NCBI GenBank assembly: GCA_938085105.1
Contig: CALKGK010000051.1
Coordinates: forward strand, 1 to 33,523
Direction of reading: 5' to 3'
Source: an uncultured Flavobacteriales bacterium
Lineage (GTDB): Bacteria > Bacteroidota > Bacteroidia > Flavobacteriales_D > Sanyastnellaceae
DNA: 33,523 bases
The position numbers were made by a program, and so were the translations under genes. The notes beneath the pieces are model-generated. The model did not search any database. It was not told where the DNA came from and saw only the letters and a program-made list of their open reading frames with translations. This document shows, piece after piece, positions 18,632 to 26,646 of the stretch (positions within the stretch are counted from its first letter, which is position 1; each line of letters starts with the position of its first letter).

Positions 18632-19411
18632 ATGGGTGATTCGACTAAATCATATTTAAAGCCCCTTCAATGGGGCTTTTTTCTGCTCTTGATTTTCTTG
18701 AGTAGTCACTCCTTTGGACAAACGCCTCCCTTTCAAAAAGGGGAGGAACTCAAGTATGAGCTGGTTTACAATTGGGGATTGATTTGGGCGAAGGCCGGTG
18801 CCGTTACTTTTACTGTGAACGATACCCTTGTCGACAATCAGAAGTACTATCACTTTCACAGTTTCGGCCGATCTTATGACCGGTGGGATTGGTTTTATGA
18901 AGTACGCTCAACCTATGAATCTTGGGCCAATTTAGAGATGGAGTCGCAACGCTTCATTCGGAAAGGCAAGGAAGGATCTCATTTTTACGACCGGGTTTAT
19001 GACGTCAAACCCAGTGGAATTTACGCCACATTCAAGAATGAAGAAGGAGAAGTGAGCTACAAGAGCATGCCCTATTCACCAGAAGCTCGAGACGTGATCA
19101 CCGCTGTGTACTATTGCCGAACATTGGACTTCTCCTCCTACTCCCCCAACGACAGCATTCCGCTCACCTTTTTTCTCGACGGGTCTATTTACCCCAGCTA
19201 TGTTCGTTTTTTGGGGGAAGAAGAGTGGGTTCATCCTCGAACAGGAATCGTACACCGCTGTTGGGTATTCAAACCGAAACTCATTGAAGGCACCGTTTTC
19301 AAATCTGGGGAGAACATGACCGTTTACGTCACCAAAGACGATCAGAAGATTCCCGTTTACATTGAAACCGACCTCGTGGTTGGAAAAGCGAAAGTCTTTT
19401 TATTGGAATAA
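18632..19411 (+). CDS. DUF3108 periplasmic/exported protein
   Basis: A 259-residue exported protein. A basic start and hydrophobic segment (KPLQWGFFLLLIFLSSHSFG, residues 9-28) end at a G-Q cleavage site. The mature chain opens with FQKGEELKYELVYNWGLIWAKAG, the DUF3108 signature, and continues as paired beta strands with YEVRSTYESW and FKPKLIEGTVFKSGENMTVYVT. The family is periplasmic, with a proposed lipocalin/LolA-like fold and no proven function. The start is 3 nt after the DUF1573 stop, suggesting translational coupling. A complete intrinsic terminator lies inside its signal-peptide codons (see that feature). No later in-frame ATG would keep the signal peptide. Confidence 0.9.
   Translation: MGDSTKSYLKPLQWGFFLLLIFLSSHSFGQTPPFQKGEELKYELVYNWGLIWAKAGAVTFTVNDTLVDNQKYYHFHSFGRSYDRWDWFYEVRSTYESWANLEMESQRFIRKGKEGSHFYDRVYDVKPSGIYATFKNEEGEVSYKSMPYSPEARDVITAVYYCRTLDFSSYSPNDSIPLTFFLDGSIYPSYVRFLGEEEWVHPRTGIVHRCWVFKPKLIEGTVFKSGENMTVYVTKDDQKIPVYIETDLVVGKAKVFLLE
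18658..18682 (+). terminator. Intrinsic terminator embedded in the DUF3108 signal-peptide codons
   Basis: Arms AAAGCCCC (18658-18665) and GGGGCTTT (18672-18679) form a perfect 8-bp stem with a 6-nt loop (TTCAAT), followed by a run of six T (18677-18682). This is a textbook intrinsic terminator 30 nt after the DUF1573 stop, but the same bases encode residues KPLQWGFF of the DUF3108 signal peptide. It may act as a translation-sensitive attenuator. Confidence 0.75.
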
Positions 19412-19451
19412 TTTAGGTTCTGCATTCCATAAGAATCCATTTCTTTGCATT

Positions 19452-19925
19452 ATGAAAAAAGCCCTCCTGTTCTTCCTTTTGATGTTCGGCACTTTAGGTG
19501 CATTTTCTCAATCCTACAACAATGCCTTTGGTGTTCGTTTTGGTTGGGACACCGGACTGAGCTACAAGCATTTCCTGAACTCACAAGACGCCATTGAAGG
19601 CATCCTATCTACTCGTTATGGCGGTTTTTATTTGGTTGGACTCTATGAGCGACACATGGCCGTTGATCAATTGGACAACACCTACTTTTTCTATGGAGGA
19701 GGCGCGCACATCGGAACTTGGGGTTCACGATCAAACCTTCCCGCATTTGATGAAGGAAGAACAGCCAGTAGCGTAGGAATTGATGGCGTTGCCGGCGTTG
19801 AATACCGATTCCCAAAAATCCCACTGAACATGTCCTTGGACGTGCGCGCAGATTTCAGCGTAGGATCATTTCATGGGTTCACCATTCATCCTTTCGCCCT
19901 CTCTGTCCGCTACGTCATTAATTGA
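19452..19925 (+). CDS. Small outer-membrane beta-barrel-type protein
   Basis: A 157-residue exported protein. The signal peptide is MKKALLFFLLMFGTLGAFSQ. The mature chain has alternating aromatic strands (NNAFGVRFGWDTGLSYKHFL, GFYLVGLYERHMA, YFFYGGGAHIGTW, VAGVEYRFPKIPLNMSLDVRADF) ending in FALSVRYVIN, the pattern of a small 6-8-strand outer-membrane barrel often annotated as a hypothetical protein in Bacteroidota. An earlier in-frame start at 19362 lies inside the DUF3108 gene and would place 30 residues before the signal peptide, so the ATG at 19452 is preferred. A near-match -7 box (TTTCTTTG) is just upstream. Specific role unknown. Confidence 0.82.
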   Translation: MKKALLFFLLMFGTLGAFSQSYNNAFGVRFGWDTGLSYKHFLNSQDAIEGILSTRYGGFYLVGLYERHMAVDQLDNTYFFYGGGAHIGTWGSRSNLPAFDEGRTASSVGIDGVAGVEYRFPKIPLNMSLDVRADFSVGSFHGFTIHPFALSVRYVIN

Positions 19926-19977
19926 TCGACCGACTGAAAGCGTTCGCCACTCTCGGCAAGCGTTCACGCCACCTTCA

Positions 19978-21018
19978 TTAATAGCTGGTTTCATCCATTT
20001 TCACCTTCCCTTGAAAGGTTTTGTAAACGAAGCCAAAATAGAGCAAGATCAATGGAACCCCTATAGCTGCGATGGTGAGTAGAATTCCTAGTGTCTTGGT
20101 GGAAGAAGCCGAATTGTAAATATCAAGACCAAGCACGCCCGGAGTTGTTGAAGGCAAAAGCACTGGGAATTGTTGAATGAAAACCAGCATCATCATCAGC
20201 GCTATGATGAGCGAAGAAGCCGCAAAAGCGTAAGGATACTTTTTCTCTTTCACCCATTTCGCTAACAAAACGAGCAAGACCATCACCAATAAAGGAACAA
20301 CGAACAACCACGGGTGAACCTCCATTCGATCGATGAATTGAGGATAGAAAATCACCGTAATCACACTCAGTACTCCAAATAAAATGAGGAATGTTCGCAA
20401 AGACCAACGAATCATGAGAGTGAGTTTGGCGTAGAGACGTCCTTCTGTTTTCATCGACAAGAACACCGCTCCGTGCAAGGCGTACAAACCAACGAGCGTT
20501 AGGCCAATCAAAATTGGGTAGGGTTTCAAAAAGAAAAGCAATTCACCATGAAACTCCTGTTGTTCATTCAGGGGTAAACCGATGATCACATTCCCCAAAG
20601 CTACTCCCAAAAGAACAATGATGAGCAAGCTTGAAAGGGAGTAACTCACATCCCAAAACTGTCGCCACCACTTCATCGGCTCTTTGCTTCGGAACTCAAT
20701 GGAAATCGCCCTTCCAATGATGGCCGCCAGCAAAAGCATGAAAGGAACATAAAAGGCAGAGAAAGCGCTCGCATAAACCACCGGGAAGCCAGCGAAAAGG
20801 GCTCCTCCTGTGATCACCAGCCACACTTCGTTCCCGTCCCAAAGCGGACCAACTGCATTCAGCGCCACTCTTCTGCTTTGATCTTTTTTGAAGAACAAGT
20901 GAAGAACTCCTGCCCCTAAATCAAATCCATCGAGAATGGCATAGGCGGTAAAGGTAGCCCCTATCACGAGGTACCACCAGGTTTGATAATCAACTCCTAA
21001 AAAATATGCCGTTTCCAT
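19978..21018 (-). CDS. cydB: Cytochrome bd ubiquinol oxidase subunit II
   Basis: A 346-residue integral membrane protein with about nine hydrophobic segments. The N-terminus (YQTWWYLVIGATFTAYAILD GFDLGAG, residues 10-36, split here for length) and the following GPLWDGNEVWLVITGGALFAGFP region are CydB signatures, as is FRSKEPMKWW. It pairs with CydA to form the high-affinity quinol oxidase that reduces oxygen to water. Its ATG overlaps the cydA stop by one base (TAATG), so the two are translationally coupled. No CydX-like small ORF was noted after it, and the convergent upstream gene ends 52 nt away. Confidence 0.96.
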   Translation of the reverse strand: METAYFLGVDYQTWWYLVIGATFTAYAILDGFDLGAGVLHLFFKKDQSRRVALNAVGPLWDGNEVWLVITGGALFAGFPVVYASAFSAFYVPFMLLLAAIIGRAISIEFRSKEPMKWWRQFWDVSYSLSSLLIIVLLGVALGNVIIGLPLNEQQEFHGELLFFLKPYPILIGLTLVGLYALHGAVFLSMKTEGRLYAKLTLMIRWSLRTFLILFGVLSVITVIFYPQFIDRMEVHPWLFVVPLLVMVLLVLLAKWVKEKKYPYAFAASSLIIALMMMLVFIQQFPVLLPSTTPGVLGLDIYNSASSTKTLGILLTIAAIGVPLILLYFGFVYKTFQGKVKMDETSY

Positions 21019-22379
21019 TATGCCGTTATTTGTTGGTGATTATTTTGCTCCATTTCTTCTGCCGTGTAGGGTCCGTGCTTGATTTTTCGGTGCAGCAGAT
21101 AAACAAACAACCCGAAGAGCGCAACGTAGATTAAAGTGAACAGAATCAGACTGAACCAAACCTGGTTGGCAGTCACCGTTGCAGACAAAGCATCGGAAGT
21201 TTTGAGGAGCCCGTAAACCACCCAGGGTTGTCTTCCCATCTCTGCAGTAAACCACCCCACTTGGTTGGCTATTTGAGGCAAGAATACCGCAAAAACAAAG
21301 ACCTTCAAAAGCCATTTCTTTTCAAACAGCTTTCCTCTCCACCACTGGAAGGAAGCAAAAAGCGTTAAGCCGATGAGCAGCATTCCGATGGCCACCATGA
21401 TGTGATAGAACTGAAATACAGCGTTCACTTGAGAGGGCTGTTCGTCTTCCGGAAATGCGTCCAAACCAGTCACGTCTGCATCAAAATCTCCCTCCAATAA
21501 AAAGCCTAATCCTCCCGGCAAAGCCAGCCCTGTTGTTTCTTTACTTTCCTTGTCTACCCATCCTAAAATGAACAAATCTGCCGGTGCCTCTGCTTCAAAA
21601 TGGCCTTCCATTGCCGCCAGTTTTGCCGGTTGATGTTCTGCCACCACCTCCGCGCTGGAGTGTCCTGATAAGAGTTGCGCCAAAGATGCGATCGTTGCCA
21701 ATACCAGGGAAATTTTGAATCCCTTCTTGGCCATATCGAGGTGTCTTTGCTTTAAAATGTAATACGCCATGATGCTCATCACCAAAAACGTACCGGCCAA
21801 AAATGCTCCCAAGTAAACGTGTGTGAGTCGATCGATCGAACTGGGATTGAACACCATCGCCCAGAAGTCAATGATTTCTGCTCGAGCATTCATTCCTTCA
21901 CCCACCACATGGTATCCCGTGGGAGTCTGTTGCCATGAATTCGCAACCACAATCCAGATGGCCGAGAACATGGAACCCAGCCAAACCCCGATTGCTGCCA
22001 CGAAGTGAACCCAAGATTTTACTCTGTTCCACCCGAAAAGAAGCACTCCAAGGAATCCTGACTCCAAAGCGAAAGCAAAAATCCCCTCCGCCGCAAGTGC
22101 AGAGCCAAAAACATCGCCCACATATCGGGAGTAGGTGGCCCAATTGGTACCAAATTCAAATTCCATCACGATACCCGTTGCAACACCAATCCCAAAAATG
22201 AGGGCAAAGATTTTAATGAGAAACCGCGTGAGGTCTTCGTACACCTGTTTCTTTGTCCACAAATAGGCTCCTTCCGCAAGCACAATCACCAGTCCAAGAC
22301 CGATGCTCAAAGGCGGATAGATGTAGTGAAACGCAACGGTGAATGCAAACTGGATGCGGGCTAATATTTCAACTTCCAT
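21018..22379 (-). CDS. cydA: Cytochrome bd ubiquinol oxidase subunit I
   Basis: A 453-residue heme-bearing subunit of the bd oxidase. Visible hallmarks: H18 in [15 protein letters not shown] (heme b595 ligand, equivalent to E. coli H19), [30 protein letters not shown] (heme b558 ligand His) and [16 protein letters not shown]. The quinol loop is short (region around [21 protein letters not shown]), so this is the short-Q-loop type seen in many non-enteric bacteria. I chose the ATG at 22379; the TTG four codons upstream has no family support. cydB overlaps its stop. Expression is probably oxygen-regulated, in view of the palindrome at its promoter. Confidence 0.96.
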   Translation of the reverse strand: MEVEILARIQFAFTVAFHYIYPPLSIGLGLVIVLAEGAYLWTKKQVYEDLTRFLIKIFALIFGIGVATGIVMEFEFGTNWATYSRYVGDVFGSALAAEGIFAFALESGFLGVLLFGWNRVKSWVHFVAAIGVWLGSMFSAIWIVVANSWQQTPTGYHVVGEGMNARAEIIDFWAMVFNPSSIDRLTHVYLGAFLAGTFLVMSIMAYYILKQRHLDMAKKGFKISLVLATIASLAQLLSGHSSAEVVAEHQPAKLAAMEGHFEAEAPADLFILGWVDKESKETTGLALPGGLGFLLEGDFDADVTGLDAFPEDEQPSQVNAVFQFYHIMVAIGMLLIGLTLFASFQWWRGKLFEKKWLLKVFVFAVFLPQIANQVGWFTAEMGRQPWVVYGLLKTSDALSATVTANQVWFSLILFTLIYVALFGLFVYLLHRKIKHGPYTAEEMEQNNHQQITA

Positions 22380-22492
22380 GGCTAAAAACAAAAAAATCGG
22401 AACAAGGTCCGATCATTAATGAATAATAAATAAGCTCAGCACTTCGCTGCACTTCTTGTTGGATATGTATATCATCTGATAACATCATGGAG

Positions 22493-22500
22493 CAAAGTTA
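22493..22500 (-). promoter_or_regulatory. -7 element (TAACTTTG) of the cydAB promoter
   Basis: On the minus strand this is an exact TAnnTTTG match, 113 nt upstream of the cydA ATG. No -33 TTG is found at the usual spacing; instead a perfect inverted repeat (22522-22535) sits where the -33 element should be, suggesting that an activator or repressor site replaces it. The same octamer occurs before the SirB1-like gene. Confidence 0.55.
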
Positions 22501-22521
22501 GTGCTTGACTTCCCTTAGAAA

Positions 22522-22535
22522 GTAACTCTAGTTAC
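22522..22535 (-). promoter_or_regulatory. Palindromic operator candidate GTAACTnnAGTTAC at the cydAB promoter
   Basis: GTAACT (22522-22527) and AGTTAC (22530-22535) are exact inverted repeats around a 2-nt centre, 21-34 nt upstream of the cydAB -7 element. The size and two-fold symmetry fit a dimeric regulator such as an Rrf2- or Crp/Fnr-type protein, but it is not the classical FNR sequence, and no regulator gene is adjacent. A second imperfect site (TATCATCTGATA) lies downstream of the -7, around 22470. Confidence 0.45.
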
Positions 22536-22566
22536 ACTGCTAAAAACATCATGGATTTTGGTCCAT

Positions 22567-22800
22567 TTACTTCAACAAGTCGTCAATGGCCTCAGCGAGT
22601 TTGCGGTCTTTTTCTGTGACAACATTGCCCGCATCGTGGGTATTGAGTTCGATGCGCACGAAGTTGTAAACATTGTGCCAGCTTGGATGGTGTTGATGCG
22701 CCTCAGCCACGAAAGCTACCCTCGTCATAAAAGTAAATGCCTCCTGAAAATCTTTGAAACGAAATTCACGGATAAGTTTGTTGTCTTTTTCGTACCACAT
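22567..22800 (-). CDS. 4a-hydroxytetrahydrobiopterin dehydratase (pterin carbinolamine dehydratase)
   Basis: A 77-residue PCD/PhhB-type enzyme that dehydrates 4a-hydroxytetrahydrobiopterin to recycle the cofactor of aromatic amino acid hydroxylases. The family signature is complete: the MW opening, [20 protein letters not shown]35 in HQHHPSW, the [10 protein letters not shown] strand, [12 protein letters not shown] and a closing LAEAIDDLL helix. Short PCDs of this length are usual in Bacteroidota. An upstream TTG would add 11 residues with no family match, so the ATG at 22800 is chosen. It faces the aminotransferase gene divergently, with an 85-nt gap. Confidence 0.92.
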   Translation of the reverse strand: MWYEKDNKLIREFRFKDFQEAFTFMTRVAFVAEAHQHHPSWHNVYNFVRIELNTHDAGNVVTEKDRKLAEAIDDLLK

Positions 22801-22885
22801 GGAATTGCTGTTTTCATAAAGGTACAAATTCAAAATATTCAGTCATTGCAATTACAATTCCTTAACCATCGTGTAAATTAGCGGC

Positions 22886-24088
22886 ATGGAAAAAATTCCC
22901 TTCTCCCCTCCCCGTGTAGATCAAGTTACGGTGGATGCCGTTAGTGAAGTGCTTTTGTCGGGTTGGATTACCACCGGACCAAAAACCCGAGCGCTGGAAG
23001 AAAAGATTGCCGCTTACGTGCAATCCGACGCCGTGCTTTGCTTGAATTCATGGACGAATGCTTGTGAACTCATGTTGAGAAAGTTTGGTGTGGGTGAAGG
23101 AGATGAAGTCATCATTCCTGCGTACACCTATGCTGCAACGGCGAACATCGTCATGCACCTGGGAGCAAAACCTGTGATGCTGGACATCGACCCCAAGACC
23201 TTTCACATCACCCCAGAAACCATTGCTCAAGCCTTCACTAAAAACACCAAGGTGGTGATGCCTGTTGACATCGGAGGTTTGCCAGTGGATTACGACGGCA
23301 TCATGTCCATCCTCAAAAACGCCCCTTTCCAAGCCCATTCTGAGCTTCAGGAACAAGTGGGCAGGCCACTCTTCCTCAGCGATGCCGCCCATTCCTTCGG
23401 AGCTACGTACAAAGGAAAAGCGGTGGGTACTCAAGCAGATGTTACGGGATATTCCTTTCATGCCGTTAAAAACCTCACTACGGCAGAAGGCGGAGCATTG
23501 GCCTTTCACCTCCCCAATGGAGTGGATCATGCTGCTTTGCGGAAGTCGATCAACATTTCTGCCCTTCACGGACAAACCAAAGATGCCCTAGAAAAAACAG
23601 CGGGAAGCTCTTGGAAATACGATGTGATTGAGGCCGGGTTTAAGTGCAACATGACCGACCTTCAGGCTGCCATTGGATTGGTGGAATTGGAACGTTACGA
23701 CCAAACTTTGAAGCGAAGAAAAGCCATCTGCGAACAGTATTTGGACGGATTTAAAGACCAATCGTGGTTCTTAGCTCCCCACTTTGAAGATGGAGATCGG
23801 GAGAGTTCTTATCACCTCTTCATGCTGCGAATTGATGGTGCAAGTGAAGCACAACGCGACGAAATCATGGAGCGGGTGCAGAACGATGGGGTAAGCGTAA
23901 ATGTTCATTTTCAGCCCCTTCCCCTACTCAGTTTTTACAAAGGATTGGGGTATGAAATGAACCATTATCCTTCGAGTTTTAAGGCCTATTCGCATGAAAT
24001 TTCCTTGCCCGTTTATTACGATTTGAGCGATGCCCAAGTGGAGCGGGTGATTGGAACGATTAAAAGGGCCGTTGCGCAGGTGCTATGA
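22886..24088 (+). CDS. DegT/DnrJ/EryC1/StrS-family PLP-dependent sugar aminotransferase
   Basis: A 400-residue aminotransferase of the family that puts an amino group on nucleotide-linked keto sugars. Visible: LLSGWITTGPKTRALEEKIA (residues 15-34), NSWTNACELMLR, GDEVIIPAYTYAATANIVMH, the DAAHSFGA cofactor loop, PLP lysine K195 in SFHAVKNLTTAEGGALAF, a GFKCNMTDLQAAIGLVELE motif and a C-terminal EISLPVYYDLSDAQVERV. A ~15-residue insertion (about 140-160) is a minor oddity. The ATGA overlap with the PglC-like gene ties the two functionally: a 4-amino-sugar could be made and then loaded on a lipid carrier. The exact sugar is unknown (PglE- or perosamine-synthase-like). Confidence 0.93.
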   Translation: MEKIPFSPPRVDQVTVDAVSEVLLSGWITTGPKTRALEEKIAAYVQSDAVLCLNSWTNACELMLRKFGVGEGDEVIIPAYTYAATANIVMHLGAKPVMLDIDPKTFHITPETIAQAFTKNTKVVMPVDIGGLPVDYDGIMSILKNAPFQAHSELQEQVGRPLFLSDAAHSFGATYKGKAVGTQADVTGYSFHAVKNLTTAEGGALAFHLPNGVDHAALRKSINISALHGQTKDALEKTAGSSWKYDVIEAGFKCNMTDLQAAIGLVELERYDQTLKRRKAICEQYLDGFKDQSWFLAPHFEDGDRESSYHLFMLRIDGASEAQRDEIMERVQNDGVSVNVHFQPLPLLSFYKGLGYEMNHYPSSFKAYSHEISLPVYYDLSDAQVERVIGTIKRAVAQVL

Positions 24089-24684
24089 AACGCTTGTTTG
24101 ATTTTTTCGTCAGCCTACTCGCATTGATTTGCCTTTTGCCCCTATTCTTGATTTTGAGTTTGTTGGTGGCATTGAGCGGCAAGGGCGGTGTGTTCTTCAA
24201 ACAAGAGCGCATTGGGAAAAATCAAGTTCCTTTTTCCTTGTTGAAGTTTCGAAGCATGCGGCCAAATTCTGAAAAATTAGGACAGCTTACGGTAGGCGAT
24301 CGAGATCCTCGCATTACCCGTGTTGGGCTTTTTCTCAGAAAGAGCAAGCTCGATGAGTTGCCTCAATTGATCAATGTGCTGAAAGGAGAAATGAGCATTG
24401 TTGGTCCGCGCCCCGAAGTAAAAAAGTACGTTCAACATTATCCTCCAAGATTCCTGAAAGTACTGGATGTTCGTCCGGGAATCACCGATCCTGCCTCCAT
24501 TGCTTTTATTGAAGAAAGTGAGCTATTAGCCAAGGCATCCGACCCTGAAAAAGCATACATTGAAGAAGTCCTTCCCGAAAAACTTGCCTTACAACTGGCG
24601 TATGTGGAAGAACAGAATGCGTGGAAAGATCTGCGTGTGATCGTAAATACCTTAAAGCGGATTATTCAGACACTGGGCTCTTAA
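24085..24684 (+). CDS. PglC-like phosphoglycosyl transferase (initiating sugar-phosphate transferase)
   Basis: A 199-residue monotopic phosphoglycosyl transferase, the size of Campylobacter PglC. It transfers a sugar phosphate from UDP-sugar to undecaprenyl phosphate at the inner membrane. The N-terminal reentrant hydrophobic segment (residues 1-30, KRLFDFFVSLLALICLLPLF) includes the helix-breaking Pro. It is followed by FKQERIGKNQVPFSLLKFRSM, the catalytic dyad D90-E91 in KLDELPQLINVLKGEMS, and VGPRPE. Its ATG overlaps the aminotransferase stop (ATGA). The last 23 nt overlap the convergent SirB1-like gene. No glycosyltransferases follow, so the remaining glycan genes must be elsewhere. Confidence 0.94.
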   Translation: MKRLFDFFVSLLALICLLPLFLILSLLVALSGKGGVFFKQERIGKNQVPFSLLKFRSMRPNSEKLGQLTVGDRDPRITRVGLFLRKSKLDELPQLINVLKGEMSIVGPRPEVKKYVQHYPPRFLKVLDVRPGITDPASIAFIEESELLAKASDPEKAYIEEVLPEKLALQLAYVEEQNAWKDLRVIVNTLKRIIQTLGS

Positions 24685-25549
24685 AAACCTCCTGTAATAG
24701 CTTCAACTCCTCTGCTTTCCCCAATTGATCTTGTTGGGTATAGGCAAAAATAAGGTTGGTTATCATGCGTTGGATGATCTCCGTGTTGTTGCAAGGACGG
24801 TAATATTTCACCTCTTGCGGGAGGTTGAGATGGTACAAGAAAGTATCAATCTCATTGATGAGGGTGATGTTTCCCTCTGCAAAAGGATTGATGTAGAACA
24901 AAACCCCTTGCTCGTCCACATTTTCATTGTCCATGGTGCAGTGCTCCTCATCGATGTAGCACAGGATAAAATGGTTGGGCAAATTCACCCCATAAATTGG
25001 AATCTCCAAACTGTTGGCCAGCACTTGGTAAAGCACCGCCAAAGAAAGCGGATTGCCCTTTTTATTGTTCAGAACATCCCCAATAAAATTGTTTTGGGGA
25101 GAAACGAAGTCTTTTTTGTTCCCTTCAAAACCGTAAGCCGTAAAGAGGATGTGGTTGATCACGTTCACCTGCTCAATTTCTGTGAGGCTATCGTTCAGCT
25201 CCAGCCAGATGTCTTGGCGGATTCGACGAATTTGGTTTCTGATTTCATCGAGGTCGCACCCAGGATATTGAAATTGATGAATGAGCAAAGCCCCTTCGAG
25301 CAAATCGTTTTCAGGATTGTTTTTCCATTCAACGATGCGGTCAACAACGGAATTGGATTGGATGGAGCGAATCAAGTGCTCAATGCGTTCTTGAAAAAGG
25401 TCACCGTAGGTATTGAGTTCTGAGTATCGTTCCAATTGTGGAATGATGACCTCCCCTTTTGCTACAATGGCCTGTTCAATGTGCTGGAAGATTCCTTCAT
25501 CTGGATCTTCTAACAAGGTAATTAATGCATTGATTTCGGCGCTGCTCAT
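24662..25549 (-). CDS. SirB1/transglutaminase-like family protein
   Basis: A 295-residue protein of the SirB1 (transglutaminase-like superfamily) type. The signature is NNKKGNPLSLAVLYQVLANS followed by LEIPIYGVNLPNHFILCYID (about residues 150-195), and a later INPFAEG. These proteins keep the fold but usually lack the full Cys-His-Asp triad of transglutaminases; I see the LPNHFIL histidine but no convincing active-site Cys before it. The N-terminal ~100 residues are helical. The function is poorly known in any phylum. The gene converges on and overlaps the PglC-like gene by 23 nt. An exact -7 octamer is placed 31 nt upstream. Confidence 0.88.
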   Translation of the reverse strand: MSSAEINALITLLEDPDEGIFQHIEQAIVAKGEVIIPQLERYSELNTYGDLFQERIEHLIRSIQSNSVVDRIVEWKNNPENDLLEGALLIHQFQYPGCDLDEIRNQIRRIRQDIWLELNDSLTEIEQVNVINHILFTAYGFEGNKKDFVSPQNNFIGDVLNNKKGNPLSLAVLYQVLANSLEIPIYGVNLPNHFILCYIDEEHCTMDNENVDEQGVLFYINPFAEGNITLINEIDTFLYHLNLPQEVKYYRPCNNTEIIQRMITNLIFAYTQQDQLGKAEELKLLQEVFKSPVSE

Positions 25550-25580
25550 AATGACTATCCCGTGTTATTTGGTACTTGGT

Positions 25581-25588
25581 CAAAGTTA
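25581..25588 (-). promoter_or_regulatory. -7 element (TAACTTTG) upstream of the SirB1-like gene
   Basis: An exact TAnnTTTG match on the minus strand, 31 nt before the ATG at 25549. The -33 TTG is not evident. It is identical in sequence to the -7 box of cydAB. Confidence 0.5.
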
Positions 25589-25630
25589 AGCGCAGAGAAG
25601 GCCCTTACACTTGGGGCCGCTTGTACTTTT

Positions 25631-26530
25631 TCACATTGAGGCTGTTAATCGTTCCAAAACCACGTCAATCAAGCGATTCACGAGCACCTGTGGCTTATCA
25701 ACAAAGCGGTTCTGATAACGGTTAGCAAGTATTGCACAGCAGGTTAGCATTTGGTGACCGAGTGCTCCACCCAAGGCATAGAGTCCGGCACACTCCATCT
25801 CAAAATTGCTCATTCGCTCTCCTTCGTGTTCAAAAGTGTTCAAATCTTGAATGATGGATGCATTGCGCAAAGGCAATCGGAGGTTTCTTCCTTGCGGACC
25901 ATAAAATCCATTGGCGGTGAGGGTGATTCCCTGGGTCATGTCGTGAGCGATGTGCTTCAATAGTCCGACATCTCCTTTGGCTCCATAGAGCGGTGGATAT
26001 GGGGCAGTCCAATTCATTTGCTCGGTGAAGGCTTCAACAAGTGTTTGCACCTCGGGCTCCATTTCGAGATTGTAATGGAAGGGAACTCCGTCCATACCGA
26101 AAGCATATTTTGAGGCGACAAATGCTCCAAGTTCGATGTCTGGACGCAAAGCTCCACTCGTTCCAATGCGCACTATTTGCAAGGACTCCAACGCTGATTT
26201 CGGACTTCGAGAAGCGAAATCCATGTTGACAGCAGCATCCAATTCGTTGATCACAATGTCGATGTTGTCAACACCAATTCCCGTAGAAAGGACGGTGATT
26301 CGCTCTTGATTGAGTCGGCCCGTATGCACGACAAATTCACGCGCACTGCGCTTGGTTTCTATCGCATCAAAGCGATTTGAAATGCTCTCTACCCGATCCG
26401 GATCTCCCACAACGATGATCTTCTTTCCAATCTCTCCCGGCTCAATGCCCAAGTGATACACCCCTCCATTTTCGTTCAGTATCAACTCTGCTTCGCCCAC
26501 CGGCGATGTGTTCAAGGTCCTTGCTTTCAT
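25631..26530 (-). CDS. Nucleoside phosphorylase (uridine phosphorylase-like)
   Basis: A 299-residue member of the PNP/UDP family 1, cleaving nucleosides with phosphate to a base and ribose-1-phosphate. Visible: YHLGIEPGEIGKKIIVVGDPDR (phosphate-binding GDPDR near residues 40-46), TVLSTGIGVDNIDIVINEL, VRIGTSGALRPDI (conserved GTSG), and NFEMECAGLYALGGALGH with the ribose-binding ME pair. The sequence fits the uridine-phosphorylase branch found in Bacteroidota, although it is longer than E. coli Udp (253). The stop is 43 nt before the -7 box of the next minus-strand gene, and a promoter with correct spacing lies upstream of its own start. Confidence 0.9.
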   Translation of the reverse strand: MKARTLNTSPVGEAELILNENGGVYHLGIEPGEIGKKIIVVGDPDRVESISNRFDAIETKRSAREFVVHTGRLNQERITVLSTGIGVDNIDIVINELDAAVNMDFASRSPKSALESLQIVRIGTSGALRPDIELGAFVASKYAFGMDGVPFHYNLEMEPEVQTLVEAFTEQMNWTAPYPPLYGAKGDVGLLKHIAHDMTQGITLTANGFYGPQGRNLRLPLRNASIIQDLNTFEHEGERMSNFEMECAGLYALGGALGHQMLTCCAILANRYQNRFVDKPQVLVNRLIDVVLERLTASM

Positions 26531-26534
26531 TCAG

Positions 26535-26566
26535 CGAAAATACTCCTTCAAGCCATGAAAAGCCAA
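26535..26566 (-). promoter_or_regulatory. Promoter of the nucleoside phosphorylase gene
   Basis: On the minus strand: TTG (26566-26564), a 21-nt spacer, then TATTTTCG (26542-26535), which matches TAnnTTTG at 7 of 8 positions. The spacer length is within the 17-23 range expected for Bacteroidota promoters. It lies immediately before the ATG at 26530, implying a very short leader. Confidence 0.45.
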
Positions 26567-26646
26567 TTTTGCGATGAGTCTCATCGTGCAATTCCAAGTT
26601 CATTTAAAGAAAATAGCATTTCTTTGCTGTTGAAATTTCAAGAATT

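Noticed and set aside
24725-25423. 232-codon plus-strand frame antisense to the SirB1-like gene
   Set aside because: The minus-strand gene carries a recognisable family signature; the antisense peptide has none.
25600-25618. GGCCC/GGGCC hairpin after the nucleoside phosphorylase gene as a terminator
   Set aside because: Only 5 bp of stem and no T run on the minus-strand side.
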